From Paragonimus westermani (taxonomy: Eukaryota > Platyhelminthes > Trematoda > Plagiorchiida > Troglotrematidae): a stretch of DNA of 64,000 bases. Shown one piece after another: positions 1-13,200 of the stretch (positions within the stretch are counted from its first letter, which is position 1; every line of letters begins with the position of its first letter). Below the pieces are notes generated by a model. The model had not been told where the DNA came from. It did no database searches and saw nothing but the letters and a program-made list of their open reading frames with translations. Location: NCBI GenBank assembly GCA_008508345.1, contig QNGE01002687.1, positions 42,174 through 106,173 of the forward strand. Direction: 5' to 3'. The position numbers and the translations under genes are program-made.

Positions 1-951
1 TGGCTATATTGGATTATTCAACTTCAGAATAGGGTTGGCTAACGCCAGTTCGTATGAGTTCATTGTACGCAGAGAATGCAGGCAATATCAACTTATCGAT
101 GCTCATCTAATAATCCATAAGGTCAAGATATATAAACTGGACACTACTCACAACTGGGCGCAACTTACACATTCAGCTAGGCTTTTCAGACGACCTCCTT
201 CTTTTTAGGGCAGACTGTTTAAGTGTACGAACTGCAGCATCAAATATGAAATGTCAGTGGCTGAAAGGTCAACACGGTCGATTCACAAGCACGTGGAACG
301 AACTTCAACGCCCTAAAGATAAAATGATGTACATTGCTGACGAGTTGTAACAACGACAGAACTCCAGCGTAGTGTTTAAGTTTGATTGGAACTAGCCGGA
401 TAGCTCTATGAGTTCACAGACTACAAGCGAAGGCTAGTGATGTACAATATGTCATTTGTGTCACACTCACCAAACTAAAAATTACTGGTCGATTACGAAA
501 GTGAGAGACAGAACTATACACGGACAAGCTTATTAGAATAGGTGATTAAACCGAAAGTCGAAATCAAGATGAAATAATCAAAAGGAAACTCTAATCTCCA
601 CCGTGACAACGCTGCGCACTGATGATGAGCTCTATCAAAAGTGCAACTCGAGTCAACTGGTGCTTTTTAAGAGAGACCGACCGAAGAGCCTATGGGAACA
701 CAACAACTACAATCAATTATGATTAATGTTTAACGTATATTAACCAAAATCCCCTAATACATACCAGAAATAGGATGTACTTTCAATAATATCCTAAGAA
801 GTGTAACTCAAACAGGAGCACAAATGAAGAGAGAGAAATCTTAGGCGTGTCTTGGTGTGAATTATTAAATAAACATAAGAATGCGAGTTTTGACAAGATG
901 AATAAATAACCGTTGGGTCACATTCGTTTGACAAAATTATCCATTACTTAC
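1..951. other. TBC1D30 intron, left edge
   Basis: Lies downstream of the last visible TBC1D30 exon and begins with its GTAAGT donor on the minus strand. AT-rich, no ORF of note and no repeat I recognise. Confidence 0.5.
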
Positions 952-1296
952 CCAGCCTTAATACTTCTGGCGACGACTAGCTGTGCAACATCACCAGGGG
1001 TTTCCTTCTGTCTAAACTTAAATCGAGGAATCAAACGAAATCGGCTGCCTGTGACCGATTCGCAAGAGAGTCGAGATGACATGGTGATTTTCGGCAGAGA
1101 AGCCCGAACCAAGGGTGCAACATTGTACATGAATTTCTCACGCAGTTCTTTCAAATTCGGGTAGGGGAACGGAGCTAACTGGTAGATTTCAAACAACAGC
1201 TCTCTCGTACTGACAATGCGACCCTCTTGAAACTCCGTCAACAGCTCACTCATCGTGCCATAGAATTGGTCAGCTGACTTCAACTTCAGAAGCCGG
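952..1296 (-). CDS. TBC1D30: TBC1D30 exon: post-TBC region
   Basis: This 345-nt exon (phase 2 in, phase 2 out) starts after ..ttttttgttacag. The peptide SRLLKLKSADQFYGTMSEL matches the human ETADEFYSTMGRL block, then IYQLAPFPYPNLKELREKF matches VYSMAPFPFPQLAELREKY. The rest is a basic linker. It ends at the strong donor GG/GTAAGTAATGG just before an in-frame stop, so more C-terminal exons lie beyond the left edge. A weaker donor inside (CTG/GTGATG, near 987) could give a shorter exon. Confidence 0.85.
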
Positions 1297-4200
1297 CTGT
1301 AACAAAAAAGGTACAGTGGGAAGTTCTAGAATCTCAGCGAGGCTTATTAAAAGGTTTGGAAGAAACTGTGCATATCTGACACGCGAATCAGTGAGTCTAA
1401 AAACAGTTCATCGCTAATACGTTGTCTTTTGATGACTGACCTTATAAGTTTCATGCACGTTAGGTGATAAAGCTCATCCGAATATGTGAATCTGGGGAGA
1501 CAATAATCATCACTCTATTGCATTGCTCAAGAGAACGATGTACGCATGATGTATTGTGTGCCAACCAACCGCTGATGAGGGTACGCAATAATATGGTCGG
1601 CAGGTCTCAAGTCTGAAGGCTGGAGTAGGTCGATATTTTATGAATGCCTAAGGGATGTTCTGATACAAACCCAGAACCACCGGTTTGACACCCACATCAT
1701 AACAAAAGCCACATAACCCAATTCTTCTTAGTGGTTCGTCTTTAATATCATGCTAACTGGTATGAAATCCATAAAACTTTGATAGTTCGACAATCCAAGG
1801 GCATGATCTAACTGTACTTGTGTGGACGACTGAAACTATCCCCTCGAGTTGGGGTCACTCGATAACAGTTCCTATATTCAAGAAAGGTATCAGGGGCTCT
1901 TGTGAGAACCACAGAGGAATTAGTTTGACCACAGTCATTTCTAGGGTTCTAACATCCATTATACTTCGTCGACTCACTGAAGCTCGAAAGGTAAACATTA
2001 GGGAAGAACAGACAGGGTTTCGCCCCGGGCGGGAATGTATAGGTCACATTTTCACTCTTCGTCAAATTATGGAGCAGCGTCATGTGTACCACCGGCCAAC
2101 AATTGTTGTGTTTCTCGACTATAAAGGTGCGTTCGATTCAATGGACCGATCTACACTTTTCGAGTCGCTCGAACGCAGAGGTGTGCCGACTAAGTACGTG
2201 AACATACTGTCGGCACTCTATTCCTATACCTCAGCTCAGGTTAGGGTTTACGGAGAGCTGTCTGACAGTGTCAGCACCATGAGCGGCGTACGTCAAAGCT
2301 GTCTGCTGTCACCATTTTTGTTTAATTTCGTCATAGACGAAATAATGGAGGATTGTCTCCGGCACTCACAAGATGCCGGCGTGGACCTNNNNNNNNNNNN
2401 NNNNNNNNNNNNNNNNNNNNNNNNNNNNNNNNNNNNNNNNNNNNNNNNNNNNNNNNNNNNNNNNNNNNNNNNNNNNNNNNNNNNNNNNNNNNNNNNNNNN
2501 NNNNNNNNNNNNNNNNNNNNNNNNNNNNNNNNNNNNNNNNNNNNNNNNNNNNNNNNNNNNNNNNNNNNNNNNNNNNNNNNNNNNNNNNNNNNNNNNNNNN
2601 NNNNNNNNNNNNNNNNNNNNNNNNNNNNNNNNNNNNNNNNNNNNNNNNNNNNNNNNNNNNNNCTAATCGAGCTCAGTGGCGTGAATGTTGTCGTTGTTTG
2701 TCCGAGTTGTCTGTGAAGTCAGTGCATTTAATGACGCGAGTCAGTGAAAGCCGTAAGGAAGCTATCTCGCTGATGATGCCTCACTCTCACTTGTAGCTCG
2801 GTTGTTTGTTTGCAGGGTGTAGGCACCTTGATGCTGAATGTTTGAATATGGACGTAGTCATTTTCAGTAGTTAGGTCCCTTCCCGTCCCCTTCTTTTTCC
2901 TTCTCTCTCTTCGTATGTAGAGTTTGCTTTTTCTTCATGGTTGTGTGGCAGTTAAGCATTAGTGTGAACCACTGATGTATTACTGTCTATGATGATGATG
3001 ATGTTGCTCCAACTGGGCAACGAGATCGTGTACAGCTTACCACTAAAGCAACAACTCAGCAATTTAATGGTGCCTACTGAAGAGACAAAAAAAGGTAGGC
3101 AAGGAATTTTTGCATTCAAAAAATGATTGAACAGTTTTATGTATCACTGTTGCGCAGTGAAAGAAAAGCAAATCAGGCAACAATGAATAATGCACGTTGA
3201 AAGGAATGTCAACCTCACTGTAGATCATTGTGAAGCGGAACGACTGCCAACAATGAGAAGAACGAAATCGCTTGTGTCTTGTCATATTTGAATGGGTGAG
3301 CCACTCTGCGGAATCAACCCATATGCGGTAACCGCTCAACTTGTTCTTGCAAGTTCAACCAACCAACAACTCACTGAAAGACAGACCTTCCCACAAAAAA
3401 TTTATCCTTGAGGCGATTCTACAGCCTGAGACATTTCACATCCGACTTAAGCCATTCTAAGATAAGTAGTTCACATAGCCGTAGCATTCATATAGAATTT
3501 CCGATCAGCCCCCTTCGGAAAGGACCGACTGGAAAGTCTATATGGATGCAACCGTTACGATCACTTGTGAGTGATATACAGTCTATGCAGATTCAAAATC
3601 TCATTACTCATCAGTTCTTGTAGCAGTAAAAGTTGTAATCGTGTACATTCACTTAAGGTCAAGGAATAAGTTAAGAACCAGGATAATGAAGTAACTCTTC
3701 CAAAAGCTACCGCTTTGATGCGAAATTCCGCTTCATTGTCTTCGTACTTTGGAAGAGAACAATACAGCGGAGGATCTCCGAAGACGTGAATGAATGAAAT
3801 CACAAACTTGTTTAAACGAATTCTTGTTGGAAGTTGATTCCTAAAATGATTTAAACGACTCAAGTGAACAGAATGTACACTGAGTTCAGATTAAAGGTCG
3901 CTGATCACTGATCCACTTTAGACGCTTTGCAAGTCGTATCAGTGAGACAGGTGAAAAAACTCGCGCTTGTGTACGTGGTTCACGGCACCTCGATTCGACT
4001 TCATGTTCATCCGAGTCCACTATCACTCCTTAAAATATACTGTCCTCCGAATGAACAGTCAAGAAACCTATACATGAATTCTTTGGATACATCTGAAGTG
4101 GAACACGGCCAGAACAAACGAAGTGATCCTCTTTTGTTTCCTTCAACTTCAATGATACTACATTACACTGCACCACATCATACCACACCTTGGTACTTCA

Positions 4201-7200
4201 CGCCATACGTTCCTTTGTTAATCTGGAGTAAGCAGGTGAATGTCATTGGTTACGAAAACCTGATGAGGGTGATTTAATATGACAATTTCATTTGCGTGTG
4301 TCATGAAATTTCTTAAGGGTGAATGCCACACGCTCAAAGTTCGATTACCACAAATTTTAATAAACGCTAATATGTACGAACACGTTAATCAATGAAAATG
4401 TTCCAGTGTTGGTTTGTAGCCTATCTGGAGAAAATGAAACTGTGATAAGAGTCATACGATGTTCAAGACACAAACAGGCCATTACAGCAATTGAGTAATC
4501 GGTTACAAACCCAGCGTAGTACTGAAACGAGTTACTGAAATAAAACGAGCTACCTGCAACCCTCAACTGGAACTCACCTTGCTAAAAATTCCATAATTAC
4601 GACAGCTGTACGTAGCACAACTTCCGAACCCTCCAACAATATACTATCCCAAATGCGTAAAATTGCATCCGGAGCCAGACATGCAGTGAACAGTGTGAGA
4701 AACCATTGAATGGCATATAAATTCATCAGCGGGGGTTCATACAGACCTTGTGCACGACCAGCAATAAACTCAGACGCATCTATAGCAGGACGCCCGAGTC
4801 TCTCATTGATTTCCAAAGCTGCAAAACAAAACGTTCGATAACCAAAAGTACTACACAAAACAAACAAACCTGAAATGTAACTTACGAAAAGGTGAAACCA
4901 AATAATGTCACATTATAGAGCCGAGAGTTGCATAGTGTCCACACAGTTTAACGGAAATGAGCCGAAACGTGCCAACTACTAGTTAACGAACGTCCACAGC
5001 TACTACAAACAGTTTCAGCAAGTGAATCGCATGAGCTGAATATAGATAACAAAAATTTAGAACTCACCAGATTGATTGGTCTATTCGACTAAGTGAATAA
5101 CAGGGTATGAATGCTAAGGGCATTTCAAAATGCACAAACGTTCACCAAACTTCCAAGACTTATTTTTTTAAAAACTTGATAAATTTTCTATATATGGGAA
5201 GGCTTTTGTTGAAACAGAAACGAAATCAGGCAGTGAAAAGTCGAACGTACCAGAAAGAAAAATACCGATGTGAAAGATTTAATTAAAACCCGTCTAGGGT
5301 TTGACATAGTCCATCGATTTATTTATTTTCTCAAGAAATCGGGGAAACTTGTACACAGCAACCGTTCCCTTTCGTGTTCACTAAAGTTTCCGGATTCTAA
5401 CGGTTTCTGTTTGTCGAAGTACAACTGAATCCTCATCGATATCGGTGCCTTTCGGCCTCCTCCAATTTTTGTTTGTTCCTAATCTTTTCTAGAACCTGTT
5501 CATTGTTAATTGGTTCTTTTTCCGTTTTCCCTGCTTCCGTCGTACGTGTTTCTGGCAAATGGTGCATACACAGGCAGTTCCCGGACGATAAGAACTGCGA
5601 TGACATCGCCACTAGTATTGCTTACTAGCTGAAAGATAACCGGTTGGACGAGCTGTTTGCATATCCCAATTTAAAATGACTCCGTACTGTAATCAATCTC
5701 TCACATTCGGACAATAAACCCAAGTTTAACAACCGCCTGCCCCCGAGGAGAAAGTATTATTCGTTCAGCTGCCTCCCCAAATTCGGTGCATCCGTTATTC
5801 TAATCATGTGTCGGTGGAGTGATTAATTAGCTCTGTGTGCTTCCTCACACTAAGACTGTTGAGTTCCATACATTCACTTTGAAAGAGAAGATAGTAGACT
5901 TTGAAAAACCCTATTTTCAGAACATAACAATTTTCACACTTCACTGGACGTGCTCAATAAAAAATAGCCAACGTACTATCTGGGCCACTGCCAACTTAGG
6001 CCCTGATTTCTCTATATATCTGATATTTTCATCTTCAAATTGTCCGAACTGACGACCATTGTGCCGAAAATGTTCTGGCGTTTTCTACTGAACTAATGAG
6101 GGAACAGCCAGCTAAAGAGGGGAACAGATCGCTGGCCTCCATCTGGCAATCCCGTAAGAAAGTATGTTTGTAACATCTTATGTAGGTGTACGGATTAAGG
6201 TCCAATGAGTTGTGTGTGTTTTGTCTTTCCATGGCTCATAAATATTCACAAAACCAAGGGACAAGTTCCAGTTTTTCATACCTTCCAGTCTTTCGGAAGT
6301 CGCATTTCCTTGCACGTAAACCTTTCTAATCTATGAAAATTTTGATTGACCTTTCTTCTAGCGGCCAAAACTAGAGGTCAGGAAAACTGCTCACTCGATG
6401 GAGATGAGCGTCTTGGGGCAGCCAATAATCAGCATGTATGTATGTATGTATGTATGTATGTATGTATGTATGTATGTATGTATCTATCTGTACATGTGCA
6501 CATTAGAAAAACAGCTGGCGTGCAGCAAATTACCGTGTCATCACAGCTTGTTCTCGTTGCGTAGCCATCATTTGCCTGCAACGCAACAGTTTGCTTTTTT
6601 GATAATGAAGCTAAACAACCAACATCGGAAAGCATGGTTGGCAGGTCGATAGTCCTTTCGAACACAACCTCCGCCTGCTCGTCGAATAAATTACTCTTCA
6701 GGAGCCTTATTGATTTCAACCTGAGCATCGCTCACTTTCTTATTCAGATAGACTTTCCCAGCCATCTTTTTGTAAGAGCTTATTTGTAGTGTACATCCCT
6801 TCTAATGTCGGGTTCAAAACCTCAACAACGCTTTCATGAGATAGCCGTGTTCACCACCGCGTTAATGACTTCACGTTAAGCGCCACAATATTACTATATC
6901 CGAACGCTCAACCACATTAGCCTATGAGTAATGATCACGTTGTTCGATTGTCTCGGCTACTGAGATGACCACGTACGCAGGCGCTCTACGTTCTGGTTGT
7001 TCTTAATTTTCTGGAAAAACATTCCAGTGGTAGTGGTGCGAGTTACGTCTGTTCGACTCAAGTGGGGGCAAGGCGAATACACTACACCGTTTGCACTGGT
7101 CTACAGTCGAATCATACCTATAACCCGACATTCAGTACTCTCAGTGTTCCCCTCAGGAGTCGGTACTCCCATCTTTGCTTCGGCGGCCATCAAAGTGAAC

Positions 7201-10200
7201 CGAACTGACACTGTCATTATATCTGTTTTGACAGTGGTTGGTCGCTGGAGGGGTCTGTGCAAAGATTAAGGATTAGTCTTTAACTGTCACGCGTCTACCA
7301 TGGAACTTCTTACTAGTAGCCGCTTTCGGGAATAAACGAGTTGTTGCGTGGGGTGGATGAACAATTCTGGAGCTGAGACTATAATGCACAAAGCAATGGC
7401 CAAAGAATACGACAGAGATCAGAGGGCGCCTTTTTCAAATTAGGCATAATCGTAGTTGCTACAGTATATGGCCAAACTGACGAACAATCGGGATTATAAA
7501 CATAAAATGGAACATCAGCACTTCATCTTATTTCCTGGAGCGGAGTTTATCAAGTGCACGTCAGCTGTAGATACGCCGGTGGGAGACACCCAAGGAATTT
7601 CGCAACATGGGGTAATGAGAGATCGCCCATGATGCATAGGCTTTGCGGTAATATAAATATAATTGAATTATGCAAAGTGTTAGGTGTGCACGTTCCGTGA
7701 TCAAATGAATCTCATTAAACCACGTACCTTGCTGTCAAAATAAGTAGCAGCCCACTTGACGGTGAATGATTTCCTGTATCTGAATGGTCCACCATTTGGC
7801 AACACCCATGTATCCACTCCTATTGGCATATTCAACGATACTCTGCTGAAGCGACCTCGCGAAATACCCACAGCTACCATCAACTTCGCTAGCTAACTGT
7901 TCATCACCTGCCCCTAGTGGTTCCACAGCTGTCTGTGGAATTTACTGTTCCACAGGTTCCTACAATTAACTTGATCAACCTACTTCTACCGTCCATCACA
8001 ATGACCTCGACAACGTCATTTAGATCACTTAGTAGTGTTGAGATTGACCTGAAACCATTTGCAGGTGTCAGTTGTGATGGAGGTAGTGGACGAACAGTTT
8101 AACAAACACGACCTGGAGACAAGGCTGGAGACTGGAATCTACCCAACATCGAGAAGTTGAAAAACTTGACCAGTGATGCCAAGATGTTTCGAAAATTGCA
8201 CGGATACATTTTCATGATAAAACCTGAGATTCATGAGTGATTTGTATGTATATAAAATACACGTGAAAAATGTTTTAGTTCATTTGTGACCTTTTTGCTG
8301 TCTCATGCGATTTACGTTAACTGTCCACCAATTTGTCTACCATCGCGAACTCACCAGCTTTGTACTGTAGCCGGTCCAAATGAGCGGCCAGACGAGGTAG
8401 TCTAGTCTGAAGCAAGTGTCGAAACACAGCAATATCTACGGACAGAGCTTGCAAATTCTGCGCGAAATACGACTCTGGCAGTACATAATCAATCAAGTAA
8501 ACCATGATCTGTGAAGGAAATAAAAGGGCAAAGGAGTCCGTAAACCAAAAGCCTTTCAAAAGAAACATTCAAAATTGATGGATTGAAGGAGTAGTTTATA
8601 AGTTTACAATCTAACTAAACTGACTGTAGAGGTAGTTGCTAGCAGGCTGCTAGAGTTAACTTTTGTAGCCAGATTCAAGTGGAACGGTTTCTCGAACACC
8701 TTCGAAGACAGGGTTATCCATTATTAAAAACATGATGAATCAGCTACTTGGAGAGCTCGGTGGGAGGGCCATTGCCGCAACACCTGATTCGGAATGTCTT
8801 CATCGGCTGAGACAGACCTTTTTAATGTTTCGTGAAGTTTTAATCATGGACATACTGTTAGTAATTGGTTTGGTGGTTTATGACTGTGTGACCATAAAGC
8901 CGTGCTTCCCTGTACACCTGAACCATCAAATGGTGCGCCGATCAATCCCTTAGTTGTAGAGTACCCAGTAACTTAGGTGAGAGACCAACAACGTTCGATT
9001 CACGCTTGATGGCCACAGCAAGACTTGATATCGCCTCTCCTGGGTGTATGAGACAGAAATCAAAATATGACAGCAATTGCCCAATTCTAGACCTAGAGCT
9101 CCTTCCAGCACTTGGTCAAACACTCATATAACCCACTTCCAAATGCTTAAGCCTGATATGTCATTTTCACACCAACAGAAATTAATAATGGGCTGTTGAA
9201 TTGATAAACGAATGAATAAAACAACTCATGATAAAATTGGACGCAAACAGGTAAATATTTCACCACGTTAGCTCCATGAAAAGCAGATGAAATCGCGAAA
9301 TGTGAAGCGAGTACACAGAGTACAAGTTAGGTTCTTAGCTTTTAACTCATGAAGCATCTTCTATCATGTAGTACACATGGTCATACACGAGCTGAGTGTT
9401 GTCAACCTCTCCCAATCTGTTGGTGGCTACGGTTGGGGCAACGGAGCTGGAATCAACAACTTTGCCGTATCGCTTCTACCATGTAAGGTCACATATTGTC
9501 GAATAAAACAACAGACACAGTACTCGCTACGTCTGCCTTTGGTATGTTTGTTCATTCGAATGCTAGGAGTGGAGATAAACCCAACTTTAAAAAAAGAATC
9601 CGCAATAAAAGTTCGCTTAACTCATATCACTCAAAAAGTTCAATAAGATGTTTAACTGAACGTTTTTTCTAGTCTTCAATTAGTGATAATGAAATTCATG
9701 ACTATAAATGAAGGGAGCAGTATTTTGTTGGTAATTTTAGATGCAATCTCAAGGTTCGTGGTTGTAGAATACTGTCTTTGCCTTCCTTGCCGTCTTGTCA
9801 TGTGCATCGTAATTTGTGTTTCGTAAGCAATAATTTGGAGGTTGAAATAAGTGGTTATGGCATTCGATCGGATTGTTTGAACTCACCAACACAACATGAA
9901 CAATAGGCCCATGCAGGTTATTCATCCGAAGTATATTCACAAAGAGTAGTTACCTCGATCGTAACGGAAGGAAAGCCCGTTTAAGTCTAGTTATTGAAAA
10001 CGTTGAAACAAATGTAAAACCGGTGATGTATGAGTGGGCTTTTTAAGGCCCAGCTCTCTCGAGTTCGTGATATGACAAAAAATTACGAACAAAAGAATCG
10101 GGCGATCTAGTTATATCGATGAACTCACCTTGAAGGCTTCTTTTTCGTCTCTATTGGTGACATCCAGAATGGTTGCAGCGATCACATTGAACCCTTGACA

Positions 10201-13200
10201 ATAGCCTACTCGCTTATTCCAGCGAGCGTAGGCTAACAAGACCTGTTGTAACGCCGCCTTATCTTGCTCCGAACCAAACTGTTCACACCCCGTTCGATGT
10301 AAGTCCTTTACAATCTGACAGCCCAAACTTTCATCTCCGGCATGCGCACCTTCTGCGAACGCCAGGCTGACCACATATGTCCAGTCCACATGTTGCTTAG
10401 TCAGCTGACGGTCGGCAAGAGCCGACCAAACTCGGCGTCGCACAAAGTTTGGCAGACCATCACCCAGACGGGCCATTAGGCGTACTGCCTCATGCCATTC
10501 ATGAAATGCTTCGTCACCCGCCCTGGGTTCCATGCCAAATTTAAGACGCGTGTCCGGAACTACATGTAGACAACAATTCTAATCAGTCATATACCACCAA
10601 AAACAAAAACGATATTAAATATTTCCTCATTTGGGTTTAGAAAAATGGGTTGAAAGAAAACACGAATAGAGGCGGCCGGGTCTGCATTGTAGCTCAGTGG
10701 TTAGGTGTATGACATAAGTTTGGTATATAGATTGCGAATGATGCGAAAGTGCGTAATAGCAAAAAAGCTGGTCTCAAACGCAATGAAACATAAGTAGATG
10801 TCATGAGTTTTCAAACTCAAATTGTGCTTACTGTTATTCGTCAAAATACGTCTCCTTGTTAGAAGGCATACATATATCCGATTATCAGGTCGATGGAGAA
10901 AAAGAGAATTATTTCAACGGATGGTACTGTTTGCCGAGGTCATGTACTGCTCACTTTTACAAGATGGACACGGTCTACCTCATGTGTAACTAACATTAGC
11001 TACGGCCACAGTGAATGAAATGAGGGAAACTGGAGAACATTCTTCACGCCCACCCATGAAAACGGAGGTTTAAAGCCGTCTTTCGGAGCTTTCTCATAGC
11101 CCGCATCCTAACCACGGCTACTTTGTTGACTGAACCCATCAAAATAGACAAAGATTTATTTTTTTAATTGAGGTCAAACGAAAAATGACATCGCGAGAAA
11201 TTGTCTAAAATTTGCTGATATCAGTGCTCTTCCGAATCAAAAAAAGACCTGCAAATCCACTGTTCAGCCCGCATTTGAAAAAGTTATGGATGCACTGTAG
11301 CGACTACCTGAGAGAAAGAGGGCGGGCTGAATCACCAGCCTGTTTCGCTGGCAATCCAGAGAGCAACTTAATAATTTAGTTGGGTTCAGTCTTATTAGCA
11401 AAAAATTTAATGCAATGATAGTCCTTCCAGTTTTACATATCAAGATGATTCTGTTTTCAAAGATGGAACCTTTCAACTGAAGGGAAAATTGTTCGTGTGC
11501 GTAGTCAAAAGAAGTAAAATCAACAGACAAAAAATTACCCAATTCTAAAGGCATGTTAGACTCGTTGTGTTTTTTTAGTGGTATAATGCCTTACCTAAGA
11601 TGTCCACGAAACTGCAATCGCAACAGACAAATTGTGGGGTTTATCATTAGAACTCCATGCTCAACTACTTACCTCTAGATTAAAGATAACAAGGGCAATT
11701 AAGAAACCATTTATCAGCAGATTAAACTTTTAGACGACGCTGTTGTACGAGGTAACCAGTTGAAAGCAAGAGCCCAAAAATGGAAAACTGAAGATTTACA
11801 GAGAAGTGTTATCTGTCAGATTCTTCTATCAATCCCGCCGGGAGGATTCGAGTCATTCTAAAAAGGGCTCAACTAATAAAACAAGTTCCACTATCGAGTT
11901 AATTATACATGAAGCATCAACTGCAGCAAACATCTTAAATGCCATGAGGTAAGTTACTATGTGAAACAAGCAATTCCTTCATCTGATGCGTATATGGTGA
12001 CCTTACTTGAGTCCTGCACATCAACACAAGCATCACTAAGGCTCCATATACTCTGATGCTAGTTAGTCAACTGACAGCAAGACTTCACTGCTACTTTGAT
12101 ACTTCCAGAGCCAGTAGAAATAGCACAACAAATAGACGTAGCCACCGTTGTAACCCACGGCGCGGTCCACTATCGAAAAGCTAGAGCTGCCGAGTACGTC
12201 CTCAAGCTTTGGACCAGTGGATAAAAGTTGGTGGTGATCAAATGTACGAGAATGGGAGCCATACAATGGTAAGCAATCGCCAACGATAAGTAATTTTACA
12301 AATGTGACGTGACGGATTCGCAACTGGTAATCAGTAGTCCCATGAAACGGTATCACACGAGTCCTCGGGTTGCTTGACGTTTGATACTTGTCATTTTGAA
12401 TGACTTGGAGTGTTAATCTGTGACACACGGATGTCGGGGATAATCTGACTCGAATGACACATGAAATGACCAAGTGATTACCAAAAATCGTTATGGCCTT
12501 TTTTTTATCACAGCTTGTCTTGTGGGTCATGTGGCACGACAACAGTCTTCGTTGACTCAAAGAACCTCCTTTCTGACAAGTGATAGAATCTAAAGTCTTA
12601 TGCTGACCGACAACAACGACAATACGTTTATTGTTTTGTATGTTCGATTGTCCGTCGACGTACCACAAAAGAGGAGTTAACTACGATACTCAGTTACGGT
12701 TGTTTTCAATTTTCAGGCGTTTGTTACCTGGCCAATGAATATATCGCACCTATGCTTGGTATTGTCTAACTGACCAACCCCATGGTAAACCATAGTGGTA
12801 ATTCTAGAACGTATGTTGAACAACATATTGCATTCGTCAGAAACTGACCTGCAATTTGTAGGGTTGACCTAACAGGGCAACTAAGGCGCCTTCTAGAAAT
12901 GACCGAGTATTACAAGCCAGCCATTGCGTCTAAACGTCCGATCGTGCTCCATTGTGAGGCCATTAATATGGCGACCGTTGCAAGCATGCGGTCTACTAAT
13001 GAACTCTGGATGTGGGGGAAACCCCAGTCTACCGTTTCTTTTCCACACAGACTACCCTAAAAGTATGGATGAATGTGAAAGCCACAGCCCAAAGTACCTA
13101 TCTATTGTGACAATCTCAGCGTTGTATGGAAAAAAATGACGAAGAGTTAGCAGTCTTTAATTAATAGCTGTACTAACGTTTATTTCAGAACCAGAAAAAA

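Larger units (their letters stand above)
1790..3006 (+). mobile_element. RTE-type non-LTR retrotransposon fragment (RT to 3' end)
   Basis: 5'-truncated LINE copy inserted antisense to TBC1D30. It runs from within the reverse transcriptase through a 3' UTR shared with copies near 15.8, 49.2 and 60.9 kb (tgtttgtttgca, caccttgatg, then a C/T-rich run) to a terminal (GAT)n tract at about 2988-3004. A short tandem-repeat tail instead of poly(A) is characteristic of the RTE clade. The middle is lost in the 2389-2662 gap. Confidence 0.85.
1297..4577 (-). other. TBC1D30 intron with RTE fragment and SINE tail
   Basis: Bounded by a matching phase-2 donor and acceptor. It contains the plus-strand RTE LINE fragment (about 1.8-3.0 kb), assembly gap 2389-2662 and a hammerhead-SINE tail near 3.5 kb. 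I see nothing else coding. Confidence 0.8.
4819..8354 (-). other. TBC1D30 intron with SINE and microsatellite
   Basis: A 3.5-kb intron with phase-1 ends. It holds a pyrimidine-rich stretch at 5.3-5.55 kb, an (ATGT)n microsatellite at 6.43-6.48 kb and a minus-strand hammerhead-SINE relic at 6.7-6.9 kb. An exon-like block at 7733-7926 with good splice signals is discussed as a finding. Confidence 0.75.

Noticed and set aside
2353..2796. Long ORFs spanning 2389-2662
   Set aside because: They exist only because N runs translate without stops; nothing in the gap is known.
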